A stretch of 64,000 nucleotides of DNA from Mesorhizobium sp. L-2-11 (GCF_016756595.1 NZ_AP023257.1:6588001-6652000), one strand, 5' to 3'; shown: positions 43,532-53,623, counted from the first letter of the stretch. The notes: a model not told the origin generated them from the letters alone. Made by a program: numbers and translations.

Positions 43532-44896
43532 TCAGGCATAGCGTTTCGAGATAACCCTTTCCAGCGCGCGGATGCCTTGCGCTTCGCCGCCGGCCAGGCC
43601 CTGCGGACGATCGGACGGGTTCCAGGCGAAGATGTCGAAATGCGCCCAGACGGCGGTCTTCTCGATGAAGCGCTTGAGGAAAAGCGCTGCGGTGATCGAG
43701 CCGGCGAAACTGTCTGACGTGACGTTGCTGATGTCGGCGATCTTCGACGACAGCTTTGCGTCATAGGGTTTCCACAGCGGCATGCGCCACAGAGGATCCT
43801 CGACTGCGACAGAGGCCGCAGCCAGGTCGGAGGCCAGCGCTTCATCGCCGGTGTAGAACGGCGGCAGGTCGGGACCGAGCGCGACGCGAGCAGCCCCGGT
43901 CAGGGTCGCCATGTCGATCAGCAGCTGCGGCTCGTCGTCGTCCGCCAGTGCCAAGGCGTCCGCCAGCACCAGCCGCCCCTCGGCGTCGGTGTTGCCGATC
44001 TCGACTGTGATGCCCTTACGGCTCACCAGCACGTCGCCGGGCCGGAAGGCGTTGCCGGCAATCGAATTTTCGACCGCTGGGATCAGTACACGCAGCCGGA
44101 CTTTTAGCCTGGCGGCCATGATCATCGAGGCGAGGCCCAATACGTTGGCCGCGCCGCCCATGTCCTTCTTCATCAAGAGCATGCCCGAGGACGGCTTGAT
44201 GTCGAGACCACCGGTGTCGAAGCAGACGCCCTTGCCGACCAGCGTCACCTTCGGGGCGTTCTCCGGTCCCCAAATCATATCGATCAGCCGCGGTGCGCCG
44301 ACGGAAGCGCGGCCGACCGCATGGATCATCGGGAAATTCTTCTTGAGCAGGTCGTCGCCCCTGGTCACCGACGCTTCGGCCTTGTACGTCCCGGCCAAGT
44401 TCCGAGCTGCCTCCTCCAACTCGTCCGGTCCCATGTCGCTGGTCGGCGTGTTGACCAGATCGCGCGTCAGGAAAACGCCATCGGCGATGCGGCGAACATA
44501 CGCCCCTTCAGCGCCTGGCGGGAGCGAAAAACGCAGCGTCTTGCCAGGCTTTTTGCCGTAGCGGGTGAAGACATAGCCGCCGAGCGCCAGTGCGATGGCC
44601 GCGATTTCCGGCTCGGCCAGTGTCGAGGCGAAATGCCAATCGCCTTCGGGCAAGGCTCTCGCCAGCGCGCCGACGGCAAGCGCGCCTTCGCCGTCGCCGG
44701 TGCCGAACAGTGCTCCGGCAAGCGCGCCGTTTTCGCCGGGCAGGATCAGCGTCCTGCCGGCCTGACCGGAAAAGCCGTTGGCCCTGGCCCAGGCGAGCGA
44801 AGACGAGGCAAGCGCCGCTGCATCCAGTCTGTTCTTCGCCACCAGATGGACCGGCAGCGTGGTCTTCAGTTTTCCCTCGATGAATTCGACTGGCAT
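43532..44896 (-). CDS. leucyl aminopeptidase, M17 family
   Basis: 454 residues, as in PepA/PepB enzymes. Two-metal exopeptidase releasing N-terminal residues from peptides. Metal and catalytic motifs: VGKGVCFDTGGLDIKPSSGM (Lys, Asp), LMKKDMGGAANVLG (Lys, Asp), and NTDAEGRLVLADAL (signature with Asp, Glu, Arg). The N-terminal domain is less conserved, as usual. It is divergent from tadD across 122 bp and is the first gene of the run with the MarR and NlpC genes. Confidence 0.93.
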   Translation of the reverse strand: MPVEFIEGKLKTTLPVHLVAKNRLDAAALASSSLAWARANGFSGQAGRTLILPGENGALAGALFGTGDGEGALAVGALARALPEGDWHFASTLAEPEIAAIALALGGYVFTRYGKKPGKTLRFSLPPGAEGAYVRRIADGVFLTRDLVNTPTSDMGPDELEEAARNLAGTYKAEASVTRGDDLLKKNFPMIHAVGRASVGAPRLIDMIWGPENAPKVTLVGKGVCFDTGGLDIKPSSGMLLMKKDMGGAANVLGLASMIMAARLKVRLRVLIPAVENSIAGNAFRPGDVLVSRKGITVEIGNTDAEGRLVLADALALADDDEPQLLIDMATLTGAARVALGPDLPPFYTGDEALASDLAAASVAVEDPLWRMPLWKPYDAKLSSKIADISNVTSDSFAGSITAALFLKRFIEKTAVWAHFDIFAWNPSDRPQGLAGGEAQGIRALERVISKRYA

Positions 44897-45018
44897 TCGA
44901 TGGTCTCCGGCTTCCGAGTCGGCGCTTTTTAACTATCCGTTAGGGTTAACAGAATATTTCTGCGGGAGGGAAGATGGCCACGTAATAGCCAATTTGACGA
45001 ATGGAGGCCCTGGTGCAG

Positions 45019-45840
45019 ATGCCGACCAACAGCATGACGAACGCCAGGGGAAAGCGGCTGATCACCACGGCATTCATAATGGCGCTCGCGGCCAGCGTTG
45101 CAGGCTGCGGAACCAGCAAGTTGACGACGGGCTCGATAGGACGCCCCAGCGGCAAACCGTTGGAAACCATGTCGGCCGGCGAGTTGCACAAGGCGACGAT
45201 CGCGCTGGGTCAGTCCTATGCCAAGAACCCCAACGACAAGCGGATCGCGACGAATTATGCCGCGGCGCTGCAAATGGATGGCGACGCCGACCAGTCGCTC
45301 GCCGTGATGCGCAAACTGGCGATCGTCCTGCCGAAGGACCGCGAAGTGCTCGCCGCCTATGGCAAGGCGCTTGCCGCCAACGGGCAGTTCGAGCCGGCGC
45401 TCGACGCGGTGCGCCGCGCGCAGACACCGGAATATCCCGACTGGAAGCTGGTGTCGGCGGAAGCCGCTATTCTCGATCAGCTTGGCCAGAGAGACGCGGC
45501 GCGCCAGAATTACCGCAAGGCGCTTGACCTCAAGCCGAACGAACCTTCGATCCTTTCCAATCTCGGCATGTCCTATGTGCTGGAAGGTGATCTGCGCACG
45601 GCTGAAACCTATATGAGCTCGGCCGCCCAGCAGCCGAACGCCGACAGCCGCGTCCGCCAGAACCTGGCGCTGGTCGTCGGCCTGCAGGGCCGCTTCGACG
45701 AGGCCGAGAAGATCGCCTCGCAGGAGCTTTCGTCCGAACAGGCGCAGGCGAACGTGGCTTATCTTCGCCAGATGCTCGCCCAGCAGAACGCCTGGAGCCA
45801 ACTCAAGGACCAGGACAAGACAAAGCCCGCCACCAACTGA
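45019..45840 (+). CDS. tadD: TPR lipoprotein TadD of the Flp/Tad pilus
   Basis: 273 residues from ATG 45019, chosen for GGAGG eleven bases upstream; ATG 45001 is also possible. A lipoprotein signal ends ALAASVAGC (lipobox AGC). About five TPR units follow, e.g. DAARQNYRKALDLKPNEPSI. TadD is the pilotin-like lipoprotein for assembly of the secretin CpaC. Unlike the rest of the locus it is on the plus strand and is separated from tadC by 2.1 kb with an insertion sequence and repeats. Its assignment rests on the lipobox-TPR layout and location. Confidence 0.82.
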   Translation: MPTNSMTNARGKRLITTAFIMALAASVAGCGTSKLTTGSIGRPSGKPLETMSAGELHKATIALGQSYAKNPNDKRIATNYAAALQMDGDADQSLAVMRKLAIVLPKDREVLAAYGKALAANGQFEPALDAVRRAQTPEYPDWKLVSAEAAILDQLGQRDAARQNYRKALDLKPNEPSILSNLGMSYVLEGDLRTAETYMSSAAQQPNADSRVRQNLALVVGLQGRFDEAEKIASQELSSEQAQANVAYLRQMLAQQNAWSQLKDQDKTKPATN

Positions 45841-46274
45841 CCGCGCCCGCCCCGGCGCCAGAGGCCTCGACAGAGTGATTTTGACCGATCGGCGATAGGC
45901 AGCGAATGGCGATAATTCGCGTCAGTGGCAATCGCAAACCTTGGAGCTTGGCTGAGATACCCCTCCACTTCGTCATCCCAGGGCAAGCAAGGAGCGAAGC
46001 GACGCGGCGCAGACCCTGGGATCCATATGTGGACGGCGCCCTGCCTGCAACGGTTGTCTTGCGTCGTTTTCGATCGCTTGCGTCCATATGTCCGGCCTTT
46101 GAGCGCGGTCCGTGCGGCCGCTGGCCAAGGTGGGGTTCGCGACGCCCGTTCCAATCATGCCAGCGGTTTCGTTGGCCAATGGATCCCTCGGAGTTTCGCG
46201 CGTCACGGATCGATCGATCACGTCCATCTTCCTTCCGTTGCAAGAGCTTGTGTTCGGTGTTCCTCCGTTGCGGC
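45841..46274. other. non-coding region between tadD and IS110 transposase
   Basis: 434 bp. It contains palindromic-unit copy 1 (45973-46022, CTTCGTCATCCCAGGGCAAG through CCCTGGGATCC). From 46023 to 46274 I see an imperfect inverted pair CATATGTGGACG/CGTCCATATG (46022-46089) and no gene. Part of this may be the right end of the insertion sequence. Confidence 0.45.
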
Positions 46275-47399
46275 CTATCCGGGCATGTCAGCGCCGTGCT
46301 GAGCCGCGGTCAGGGCTGGCCGCAGGCCACCGCCGCAGGCGGCGCGAAGCGGCCTTGAGGGCGGCGAGGAGGCGTCAGGCTGCCCGGATGGGCCGCAACG
46401 GTACGGCTCGCCGGTGATCATCATCTTCCAGGCCATGCGGGCGGTCTTGTTGGCGAGCGCCACAGCCGCCAGCTTCGGCGGCTTGCGCGCAATCAACGCC
46501 GCCAGCCACGGCGAGGCCTTGGCGCGGCCGCGACGCACCTGCTGGATGTGGGCCGTCGCGCCCACCACCAGCGCCTGCCGCAGCATCTCGTCGCCGGCCC
46601 GCGTGATCACCCCCAGCCGGTTCTTGCCGGCGGTCGAATGGTTCTTCGGCGTCAGCCCCAGCCACGCCGCGAAGTCGCGTCCCGAGCCGAACGCTGTCGC
46701 ATCAGTGACCTTGACGCCGAGCAGGCTCGCCACGACCGGCCCGACGCCGGGCATCGCAGCCAGTCGCTGTCCAGTCTCGTCCTTGCGGTGATGGGCCAAC
46801 AGCTTCTTGTCGATTGCCGCGTATCGCGCGCACACCGCGCGGTATTCCTCGCCGAGCGTCTCAAACAGTTCCTTTGCCAGCGCCGGCACCGTCGCGTCGC
46901 CGGCAATGCGGGCCAGCAGTGGCTCGATGCGGGCAAGGCCTTGTGCGGCCACCAGGCCGAATTCGGCTGCGTAGCCGCGGATCGTGTTGGAAAGCTGCGT
47001 GCGCCGCCGCACCAGCTGCTCGCGCACCCCAAACAGCATCTGCGCCGCTTGCTGCTCGCCGCTCTTGACCCCAACAAAGCGTGTCCTGGGCCGGCTCATC
47101 GCCTCGCAGGTCGCCTCGGCGTCAGCCGCGTCATGCTTGCCGCGCCGCACATACGGCTTCACGTGCTGCGCCGCGATCAGCACCACCTCATGACCCAGCC
47201 CCGACAGCGTGCGCGCCCAGTAATGCGAGCCGCCGCACGCCTCCAACCCGATCCTCACTGGCGCAAGCTTGGCGAAGAACGGGACTACCGCCCGCCGTCG
47301 CAATTTACGCACCAGCACCGGACGCTCCGCAGCGTCGACACCATGCAGCTGAAAAACACTCTTGGACGTATCCATGCCAATACGGATAAGCTGTTCCAC
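46275..47399 (-). mobile_element. IS110-family insertion sequence, transposase gene
   Basis: 374 residues from a GTG at 47399 with GGGAG eight bases upstream. The N-terminal DEDD RuvC-like domain shows RIGMDTSKSVFQLHGVD, GLEACGGSHYWA and the KHDAADAEA aspartates; the C-terminal transposase_20 domain has LAAMPGVGPVVASLLGV and GLTPKNHSTAGKNRLG with the serine. IS110 elements lack classical terminal repeats and are guided by a structured non-coding (bridge) RNA from one flank. The element sits between tadD and tadC. Its exact ends cannot be set by eye; no disrupted gene is visible around it. Confidence 0.92.
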
Positions 47400-47948
47400 G
47401 GACGGCTCCCTTGTTTGAGATCTCAACGAACTCATTCTGGCACATCCGATGCCGTCGGGCGCCGTCCACCCCATCATGCCGTTACCTCAGCCGAAGAATG
47501 CAGCGGCTCAGAATAAAAGCGCTCTGTAGCGATCCTTCGCGCCCCCCTCTGTCCTGCCGGACATCTCCCCCACGAGGGTCCCACGAGGGGGAGATTGGCC
47601 GTGACCGCCGGCCTTGGCCAACCCTTCAACATTGCAGGACTAGCGGGGCGCTAAAACCGCCAATCTCCCTCCTTGTGGGGGAGATGTCCGGCAGGACAGA
47701 GGGGGGCGCTGTCCCTCGGCGATCAAAGGTTCTGCACCACAGCAACGCTCTGAAGTAACGGCATGGATCCTAGCTAGGGTCTGCGCCGCGTCGCTTCGCT
47801 CCTTGCTTCGCCCTAGGATGACGAAGGCATGTTGGCCTGTGGCTAATCCCCAGCGTCAGAGATGATCGCTTCAGCGCAACGAAAATCGGTTCCGATTTTC
47901 GACGTCATGCGCAAGTGCGGCTCCGCATGAATTGCATTGTCGCCTCGT
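47400..47948. other. IS110 upstream flank plus MITE-like and palindromic repeats
   Basis: 549 bp without a gene before the tadC stop. 47400-47475 is the transposase leader and possible element end. 47476-47764 is a MITE-like repeat. 47765-47827 is palindromic-unit copy 2 (GGATCCTAG through CTAGGATGACGAAGG). At 47875-47910 a hairpin core GAAAATCGGTTCCGATTTTC resembles that in the repeats at 1909 and 9382. Confidence 0.6.
47476..47764. repeat. MITE-like element, copy 1
   Basis: Terminal inverted repeats ATGCCGTTACCTCAG (47476-47490) and CTGAAGTAACGGCAT (47750-47764). Inner arms of 35 bp (47539-47573 and 47675-47709, core CTGTCCTGCCGGACATCTCC) are perfectly complementary. Total 289 bp with no ORF. 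A second copy is at 57223-57491. Confidence 0.75.
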
Positions 47949-48965
47949 CTATTGGCTGCTCGATGACGGCTGGTCGCCGAAAATGCCGCGCTCGCTTACC
48001 TGGATGCCGGCGGGACCCAGTATGATGGCGAACAGCACCGGCAGGAAGAACAGGATCATCGGCACGGTGAGCTTCGGCGGCAGGGCCGCGGCCTTCTTCT
48101 CGGCGGCGTTCATGCGCATGTCGCGGCTTTCGCCGGCAAGCACGCGCAGCGCGTGCGCCACCGGCGTGCCGTAGCGCTCGGCCTGGACCAGCGCCTGCGA
48201 CACCGACTTGACCGATTCCAGCCCGGTGCGGCTTGCAAGGTTCTCGTAAGCCTGCTTGCGTTCCTGCAAGTAGGAAAGCTCGGCATTGGTCAGGATGAAC
48301 TCTTCGGCAAGCGCCACCGACTGCGCGCCGATCTCGTCGGCGACCTTGCGAAACGCCGCCTCCACCGACATGCCGGATTCGACGCAGATCAGCATCAGGT
48401 CGAGCGCGTCCGGCCACGCCATCTGGATCGACTGCTTGCGCTTGGTGGCGCGGTTGTTGACATAGAGCACCGGCGCGTAAAAACCCGCATAGGCGACGAC
48501 GATACAGACGAACAACTTGATGACAGGCGGCTGCTCCGGCAACCCGCCGAGCACGAACAGATAGATCGCGGCCAGGGCAAAGCCGACAAAGGGCAGGATC
48601 AGACGAAAGAAAAGGAAACGCGTCAACGGATTCTGCCCGCGGAAGCCAGCCACCTTGAGTTTCTGCAAGGTGCCTTCATCGGCCAGGGCGCGCCTCAGGT
48701 CCAGCCGGTCGACAATATTGCGCATGCCGATCGACTGTTGCTCGCGCAGGCCCTTGCGGCGGCGATCGGCATCGAGGGCAAGCCGCGCACGCTGCTTGGC
48801 GCGCAGTTCGTCGCGCTCCAGCGCCACCGATTTCATGCGCGCCTTGAGCTGGTTTCCGCCAAAGGCAGGCAGCAGCGTGAACACGGTCGCAAACACCGCA
48901 ATGCCGACCAACAGGGCAATCAGAAATGCCGGATCGGTAAGGGTTTTGACGACGTTCTCGGTCAT
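47949..48965 (-). CDS. tadC: Tad pilus inner-membrane platform protein TadC
   Basis: 338 residues, last gene of the minus-strand pilus operon. A type II secretion F-domain (about 145-275) is flanked by membrane helices near both ends (AFLIALLVGIAVFATVFTLL, LIYLF-type helices in the middle, and PMILFFLPVLFAIILGPAGI). With TadB it forms the platform that CpaF drives. It starts 12 bp after tadB ends. The internal motif DLMLICVESGMSVEAAFRKV is typical of this family. Confidence 0.95.
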   Translation of the reverse strand: MTENVVKTLTDPAFLIALLVGIAVFATVFTLLPAFGGNQLKARMKSVALERDELRAKQRARLALDADRRRKGLREQQSIGMRNIVDRLDLRRALADEGTLQKLKVAGFRGQNPLTRFLFFRLILPFVGFALAAIYLFVLGGLPEQPPVIKLFVCIVVAYAGFYAPVLYVNNRATKRKQSIQMAWPDALDLMLICVESGMSVEAAFRKVADEIGAQSVALAEEFILTNAELSYLQERKQAYENLASRTGLESVKSVSQALVQAERYGTPVAHALRVLAGESRDMRMNAAEKKAAALPPKLTVPMILFFLPVLFAIILGPAGIQVSERGIFGDQPSSSSQ

Positions 48966-48977
48966 GCGCTCGAAATC

Positions 48978-49991
48978 CTAAACATCGAAGTTCATCATCT
49001 TGCGCATCACCAGGATGCCGATCGACATCCAGGCGGCGGAGCAGCCGAGGATCAGATTGCCGACGCTGGTGGTGAACAATGGCATGATGTAGTTCGGGCT
49101 TGTCAGGTAGACGAGAAAGGCGACGACGAATGGCAAGGCGCCGATGATCACCGCGGACGCTTTCGCTTCCATCGACAGCGCCTGGACCTTGGCCTTCATC
49201 TTCTTGCGGTCGCGAAGCACCCGCGAAAGATTGCCCAGAGCCTCGGAGAGATTGCCGCCGGCCTGGGACTGGATCTGGATGACGATGCCGAAGAAGCTCG
49301 CCTCGGTGCACGGCATCGTCTCGGCCATACGCATGCTGGCGTCGGGGATCGACAGGCCCATCTGCTGCGAATCGATGATGCGGCGGAACTCGGTCTTGAC
49401 CGGTTCGGGCGATTCATTGGCGATCAGGCGGACGGCATCGTTCAGCGGCAGGCCGGATTTGACCGCACGCACGATGATGTCGAGCGCGTTCGGAAATTCG
49501 TTGAGGAATGCCTTGACCCGGCGGGCGCGGCAAAACGAGACGAACCAGCGTGGCAGGCCGAGGCCACCGACCAGGAGCGTGCCCGGCAGGACAAACAACG
49601 GCGCGCCGGCGAACCAGGCAAGAAACGTCAGGACGACGCCGCAAACCGCCGAGTAGAGATAGAAGCGCTCGATCGAGACCTTCATGCCCGCCTGACGGAT
49701 CTGGGCCTTCAGCGGCGGTTTTTTGACGATGCCCTGGCTGGTTTTGTGCTTCTGTTCGAGATCCTTCAGCGAATCCTGAACCGATTTGCGCCGCTTGGCC
49801 GCTTCCGCGACACGATCGCGCGAAGCCTTGACGACGGCACCATCCGTCTCGGCGGTCTTGATCGTTTCAAGCCGCCTGCCGACCTGCCTCTCGGCGCTGA
49901 TCCGGTTGAACAGAAAGGCGTAGGCGACTGCGCCGGCGCTGAAGCCGGCGAGCACGATGAATGCCAGCACGGTGCCGTCAATTCCAAACAT
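48978..49991 (-). CDS. tadB: Tad pilus inner-membrane platform protein TadB
   Basis: 337 residues. An N-terminal helix (TVLAFIVLAGFSAGAVAYAF), a central basic cytoplasmic part, and the T2SSF domain with FPNALDIIVRAVKSGLPLND and AGGNLSEALGNLSRVLRDRK. Paralogue and partner of TadC. It lies 29 bp downstream of cpaF and 12 bp before tadC in the same operon. Confidence 0.95.
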   Translation of the reverse strand: MFGIDGTVLAFIVLAGFSAGAVAYAFLFNRISAERQVGRRLETIKTAETDGAVVKASRDRVAEAAKRRKSVQDSLKDLEQKHKTSQGIVKKPPLKAQIRQAGMKVSIERFYLYSAVCGVVLTFLAWFAGAPLFVLPGTLLVGGLGLPRWFVSFCRARRVKAFLNEFPNALDIIVRAVKSGLPLNDAVRLIANESPEPVKTEFRRIIDSQQMGLSIPDASMRMAETMPCTEASFFGIVIQIQSQAGGNLSEALGNLSRVLRDRKKMKAKVQALSMEAKASAVIIGALPFVVAFLVYLTSPNYIMPLFTTSVGNLILGCSAAWMSIGILVMRKMMNFDV

Positions 49992-50020
49992 CGGCCCTGG
50001 CTCCTACGCCTCCAGATGAA

Positions 50021-51526
50021 TCAGTCAGCGCGTTTCTCCATTGCCTCGAGCGCATTGGCGAGGCGCTGTTCCTCGCCATAGTAGCGGGCGCGCTCCCAGA
50101 AATGCGGACGACCGATGCCTGTTGAAACATGCTCTCCCAGCAGCCTGCCGTTCGCGTCCTCGCCTTTGATGTTGTAGAGAACGATGTCCTGCGTGATGAT
50201 GACGTCGCCCTCCATTCCGATCACCTCGGTGATGTGGGTGATGCGCCGCGATCCGTCGCGCAGGCGTGCCGCCTGGATGATCACGTCCACGGAACCGACG
50301 ACGATTTCACGCACGGTTTTCTGCGGCAGCGTGTAACCGCCCATCGCGATCATCGATTCGATACGGTTCAGGCATTCGCGCGGGCTGTTCGAGTGGATCG
50401 TGCCCATCGAGCCGTCATGGCCGGTGTTCATCGCCTGCAGAAGATCGAACACTTCAGGTCCGCGCACTTCGCCGACGATGATGCGCTCGGGCCGCATGCG
50501 CAGGCAGTTCTTGACCAGATCGCGCATGGTCACCTCGCCCTCGCCCTCGAGATTGGGCGGGCGGGTTTCCAGACGCACGACATGCGGCTGCTGCAACTGC
50601 AGCTCGGCCGAATCCTCGCAGGTGATGACGCGTTCCTCGCGGTCGATATAATTGGTCAGGCAGTTGAGCAGCGTCGTCTTGCCCGAACCGGTACCGCCTG
50701 AAATGACGATGTTGCAGCGGACGCGGCCAATGATCTTGAGAATCTCGGCGCCGTGCGGCGAAATGGCGCCGAACTTGACCAGCTGGTCGAGCGTCAGCTT
50801 GTCCTTCTTGAACTTGCGGATGGTGAGCGCGGTGCCGTCGATGGCGAGTGGCGGCGCGATGACGTTGACGCGGGAGCCATCGGGAAGGCGCGCGTCGCAG
50901 ATCGGGCTCGATTCATCGACGCGGCGGCCAACCTGGCTGACGATGCGCTGGCAGATGTTGAGGAGCTGCTGGTTATCGCGGAAACGAATGCCGGTCTGCT
51001 CGACCTTGCCGTTTACCTCGATATAAACGTCCTTGGAGCCGTTGACCATGATGTCGGCGATGTCGTCGCGGGCGAGCAACGGCTCCAGCGGCCCGTAACC
51101 GAGCACGTCATTACAGATATCCTCCAGCAGTTCTTCCTGCTCGGCGATCGACATCGCGAAATTCTTGATCGCGATGATATCGTTGACGATGTCGCGGATT
51201 TCCTCGCGTGCGCTCTCCGGATCGAGCTTGGCGAGTTGCGACAGGTCGATGGTGTCGATGAGCGCGGCAAAGACCTGGCTCTTGGTATCGTAGTAGGTTT
51301 CGCTCTTTTGGCGCTGGAGCTTTTTCGGCTCCGGGGCCAATGGCGGCGCCTCGACCGCACGGCGCACGGGCGCCGGCGCGCCAAGCGTGCCAGATGGCGG
51401 CGGTGCGGGTTTGGCAAGAACCGCCGTTTCAACAGGTTTTGCCGCCGGCGCGGCAGGCGCTGGTGCCGGCTGGCGGAATTCCGGGGTGGACCGGCTGCCG
51501 TCGTCGCTGCCTCTTTTACCAAACAT
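50021..51526 (-). CDS. cpaF: Tad pilus ATPase CpaF (TadA)
   Basis: 501 residues. Secretion ATPase powering pilus extension and retraction. A disordered Pro/Ala-rich N-terminus (about 1-75) precedes the CpaF N-domain and the ATPase core: [20 protein letters not shown] (Walker A), [11 protein letters not shown] (Asp box), [19 protein letters not shown] (Walker B) and [13 protein letters not shown] (His box). Lies between cpaE and tadB. Confidence 0.97.
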   Translation of the reverse strand: MFGKRGSDDGSRSTPEFRQPAPAPAAPAAKPVETAVLAKPAPPPSGTLGAPAPVRRAVEAPPLAPEPKKLQRQKSETYYDTKSQVFAALIDTIDLSQLAKLDPESAREEIRDIVNDIIAIKNFAMSIAEQEELLEDICNDVLGYGPLEPLLARDDIADIMVNGSKDVYIEVNGKVEQTGIRFRDNQQLLNICQRIVSQVGRRVDESSPICDARLPDGSRVNVIAPPLAIDGTALTIRKFKKDKLTLDQLVKFGAISPHGAEILKIIGRVRCNIVISGGTGSGKTTLLNCLTNYIDREERVITCEDSAELQLQQPHVVRLETRPPNLEGEGEVTMRDLVKNCLRMRPERIIVGEVRGPEVFDLLQAMNTGHDGSMGTIHSNSPRECLNRIESMIAMGGYTLPQKTVREIVVGSVDVIIQAARLRDGSRRITHITEVIGMEGDVIITQDIVLYNIKGEDANGRLLGEHVSTGIGRPHFWERARYYGEEQRLANALEAMEKRAD

Positions 51527-51555
51527 GATCGATTACCAATTCCGCCCCGGAAGCA

Positions 51556-52845
51556 TCACTTCTTGCCGCGCGAGAGCTTGCCAAGGAGATTGCCTAGGCC
51601 CGCTTTCTTTCTCGCCTTGATTTCGCTGCGCCCGGTCAGCACATGCGCAATCTCGTTGATCGTGCCGACGACCGGGTTCCTGGCATCCATCTCGCCGAGC
51701 ATGCGCCCATTGTTGGCGGCGTTTCCGAACAACAGCGGCTCGAAAGCAATGACCGACATCGGCGACAGGCCGAGCGAGTCGGCGAAGTCGGATGTCGAGA
51801 TCTCCGGGCGCTTCGGCATACCGGCCTGATTGATGATCAGCTTCGGCGGCGGATCGTTGGGGCGAAGCCGCTTGAGCATGTCGGTGAGATTCTTGGTGTT
51901 GCGCAGATTGGCCAGCTCCGGCGTCGCCGTGATCACGATCTCGTCGGCCTTGACCAGTATGTTCTTGGTCCAGCCTGTCCAGACGTGCGGAACATCGAGC
52001 ACCAGCAGCGGCACGCTGCGCTGCGCCGTGTCGATAAGCTGCGTGAAAGCGTCGGGATCGAAATCGTAGACCCGATCGAGAGTTGACGGCGCTGCAAGCA
52101 GCGACAAATGCTCGGCGCACTGGGCGAGCAGCCGGTCGAGATAGACCTCGTCGAGGCGCTCCGGCGAGAAAACGGCTTCGGCAATGCCTTGCGCCGGATC
52201 CTGATCGAAATTGATGTTGGCGGTTCCGAAAGCCAGGTCGAGATCGGCGACAACCACTTCGGACTTGAACAGCGACGACATCGCCCAGGCCACATTGTGG
52301 GCAATGGTCGAGGAGCCGACGCCACCCTTGGCGCCGATGAAGGCGATCGAGCGGCCGATCGGCTCGGCTTCCGGATCAACGAAGATCGTCGATACCACGC
52401 TGACGATATCGGCCATCGATACCGGCGCGATGACATATTCGGAAATGCCGGAGCGGATGAGCTCGCGATACAACCCGACATCATTGTAGTGGCCGATGAC
52501 CACGACCTTTGAGGTCGGATCGCAATATTCGGAGAGCTGCGTGAGCTGCTCGAGCAATTGCTTCGGCTCGCTGCGCGATTCCAGCAGGATCAGGTTCGGT
52601 GTCGGCGCCGATTGGTAGAACTCGATGGCGGTGGCGATGCCGCCCATATGAACCTTCAGATGGGCCTTCGCCATGCGACGATCCTCTCCGGCGCGCTCGA
52701 CCGGATTGGCAACGCCCTCGGTCTCGCAGAATGCCTGAATCGAGATGCGCGGAATCGGCCGCAACGCCTGCATGGCGGCGATGTCCTGCTGCGAGATTTC
52801 GCCGCCATCTATCCCGGTGTCGTAGGCAAGATTGCTCATCGTCAT
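51556..52845 (-). CDS. cpaE: Tad pilus localisation protein CpaE (TadZ)
   Basis: 429 residues. An N-terminal receiver-like domain without a phosphoacceptor pattern (about 60-165) is joined to a MinD/ParA-like ATPase with the deviant Walker A FIGAKGGVGSSTIAHNVAW. CpaE/TadZ proteins place the pilus machine at the pole. Two early ATGs (MTM) make the start uncertain by two residues. Lies 28 bp after cpaD and 29 bp before cpaF. Confidence 0.95.
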   Translation of the reverse strand: MTMSNLAYDTGIDGGEISQQDIAAMQALRPIPRISIQAFCETEGVANPVERAGEDRRMAKAHLKVHMGGIATAIEFYQSAPTPNLILLESRSEPKQLLEQLTQLSEYCDPTSKVVVIGHYNDVGLYRELIRSGISEYVIAPVSMADIVSVVSTIFVDPEAEPIGRSIAFIGAKGGVGSSTIAHNVAWAMSSLFKSEVVVADLDLAFGTANINFDQDPAQGIAEAVFSPERLDEVYLDRLLAQCAEHLSLLAAPSTLDRVYDFDPDAFTQLIDTAQRSVPLLVLDVPHVWTGWTKNILVKADEIVITATPELANLRNTKNLTDMLKRLRPNDPPPKLIINQAGMPKRPEISTSDFADSLGLSPMSVIAFEPLLFGNAANNGRMLGEMDARNPVVGTINEIAHVLTGRSEIKARKKAGLGNLLGKLSRGKK

Positions 52846-52873
52846 TTCTTTCCGTGACTTGCGCGGCTCAAGC

Positions 52874-53611
52874 TCAATAATCGACTTCCGAATTGCCGAG
52901 GAATTCGTCCGAAATGCCTCTCTGGCGGTAGACGTCGATCACTTCGCCGCGATTTTCCGCGTCGATATCGGATTGCTTGCGCGGCCCGAGCAGATCGGTC
53001 GGGTTTGCCATCTGGGCGGCAAGATTGTTCTGATATGAGCAGCCGAAATCGGCATGGTGCTTGTTTTCCGAGGTCTGCAGCAGGTCTTCGGGCCAGCGCC
53101 CGCATCTGCCGGTCTGCGCCTTCACCGTGACATAGGCGACGCGGATCGGGGCGGACGCTTCGGCCGAAACCGACTGGTAGGTGGTGATGACAATCCGGTT
53201 CCGGCTGATGCCGCTGGCAATCGCAAGCCTGGCGAAATCGCGCCCGGCCGCGGTCGCGGCGATCTCGTTGGCCGAACCGCTCGGGATCGAGATCGTCAGG
53301 GTCGGAGCGGCGCTCTTGTCATAGCCGTCCAGGAAGCCCAGAAGCGTGTCGCGCTGCGACCGGGTCATGCCGCGATCGCCGGCGCCGACCGGAAGGTCGA
53401 TCTTCTGGTTTTTCTCGGCGATGACGATCGGATGGTTGGTGCGATAGTCGTCCGGAACAGCGCCGACCGTGATGCTGTCCCGGTTGGCGCAGCCGGCCAG
53501 CAATACCGCGACCGCACCCGCCAGGAGCGGCAGGACCGGCCGGCAGATCCGCGAACGGCCGGATCGCATCGCTGCGGTGATCGTCCTTGCCTTCAACGCC
53601 GACTGAGACAT
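52874..53611 (-). CDS. cpaD: Tad pilus lipoprotein CpaD
   Basis: 245 residues. A lipoprotein signal ending AVLLAGC (lipobox at about residue 41) after an unusually long charged leader; a shorter start at the internal MRSGRSR methionine would give a normal signal. The CpaD domain includes DYRTNHPIVIAEKNQKIDLP and DFGCSYQNNLAAQMANPTDL with its conserved cysteine. It supports the secretin in the outer membrane. Located 12 bp downstream of cpaC. Confidence 0.93.
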   Translation of the reverse strand: MSQSALKARTITAAMRSGRSRICRPVLPLLAGAVAVLLAGCANRDSITVGAVPDDYRTNHPIVIAEKNQKIDLPVGAGDRGMTRSQRDTLLGFLDGYDKSAAPTLTISIPSGSANEIAATAAGRDFARLAIASGISRNRIVITTYQSVSAEASAPIRVAYVTVKAQTGRCGRWPEDLLQTSENKHHADFGCSYQNNLAAQMANPTDLLGPRKQSDIDAENRGEVIDVYRQRGISDEFLGNSEVDY

Positions 53612-53623
53612 GTCCGCTTCCCC

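Noticed and set aside
45906..46358. 150-codon plus-strand frame between tadD and the transposase
   Set aside because: It crosses a palindromic repeat and the end of the transposase gene and has no motif.
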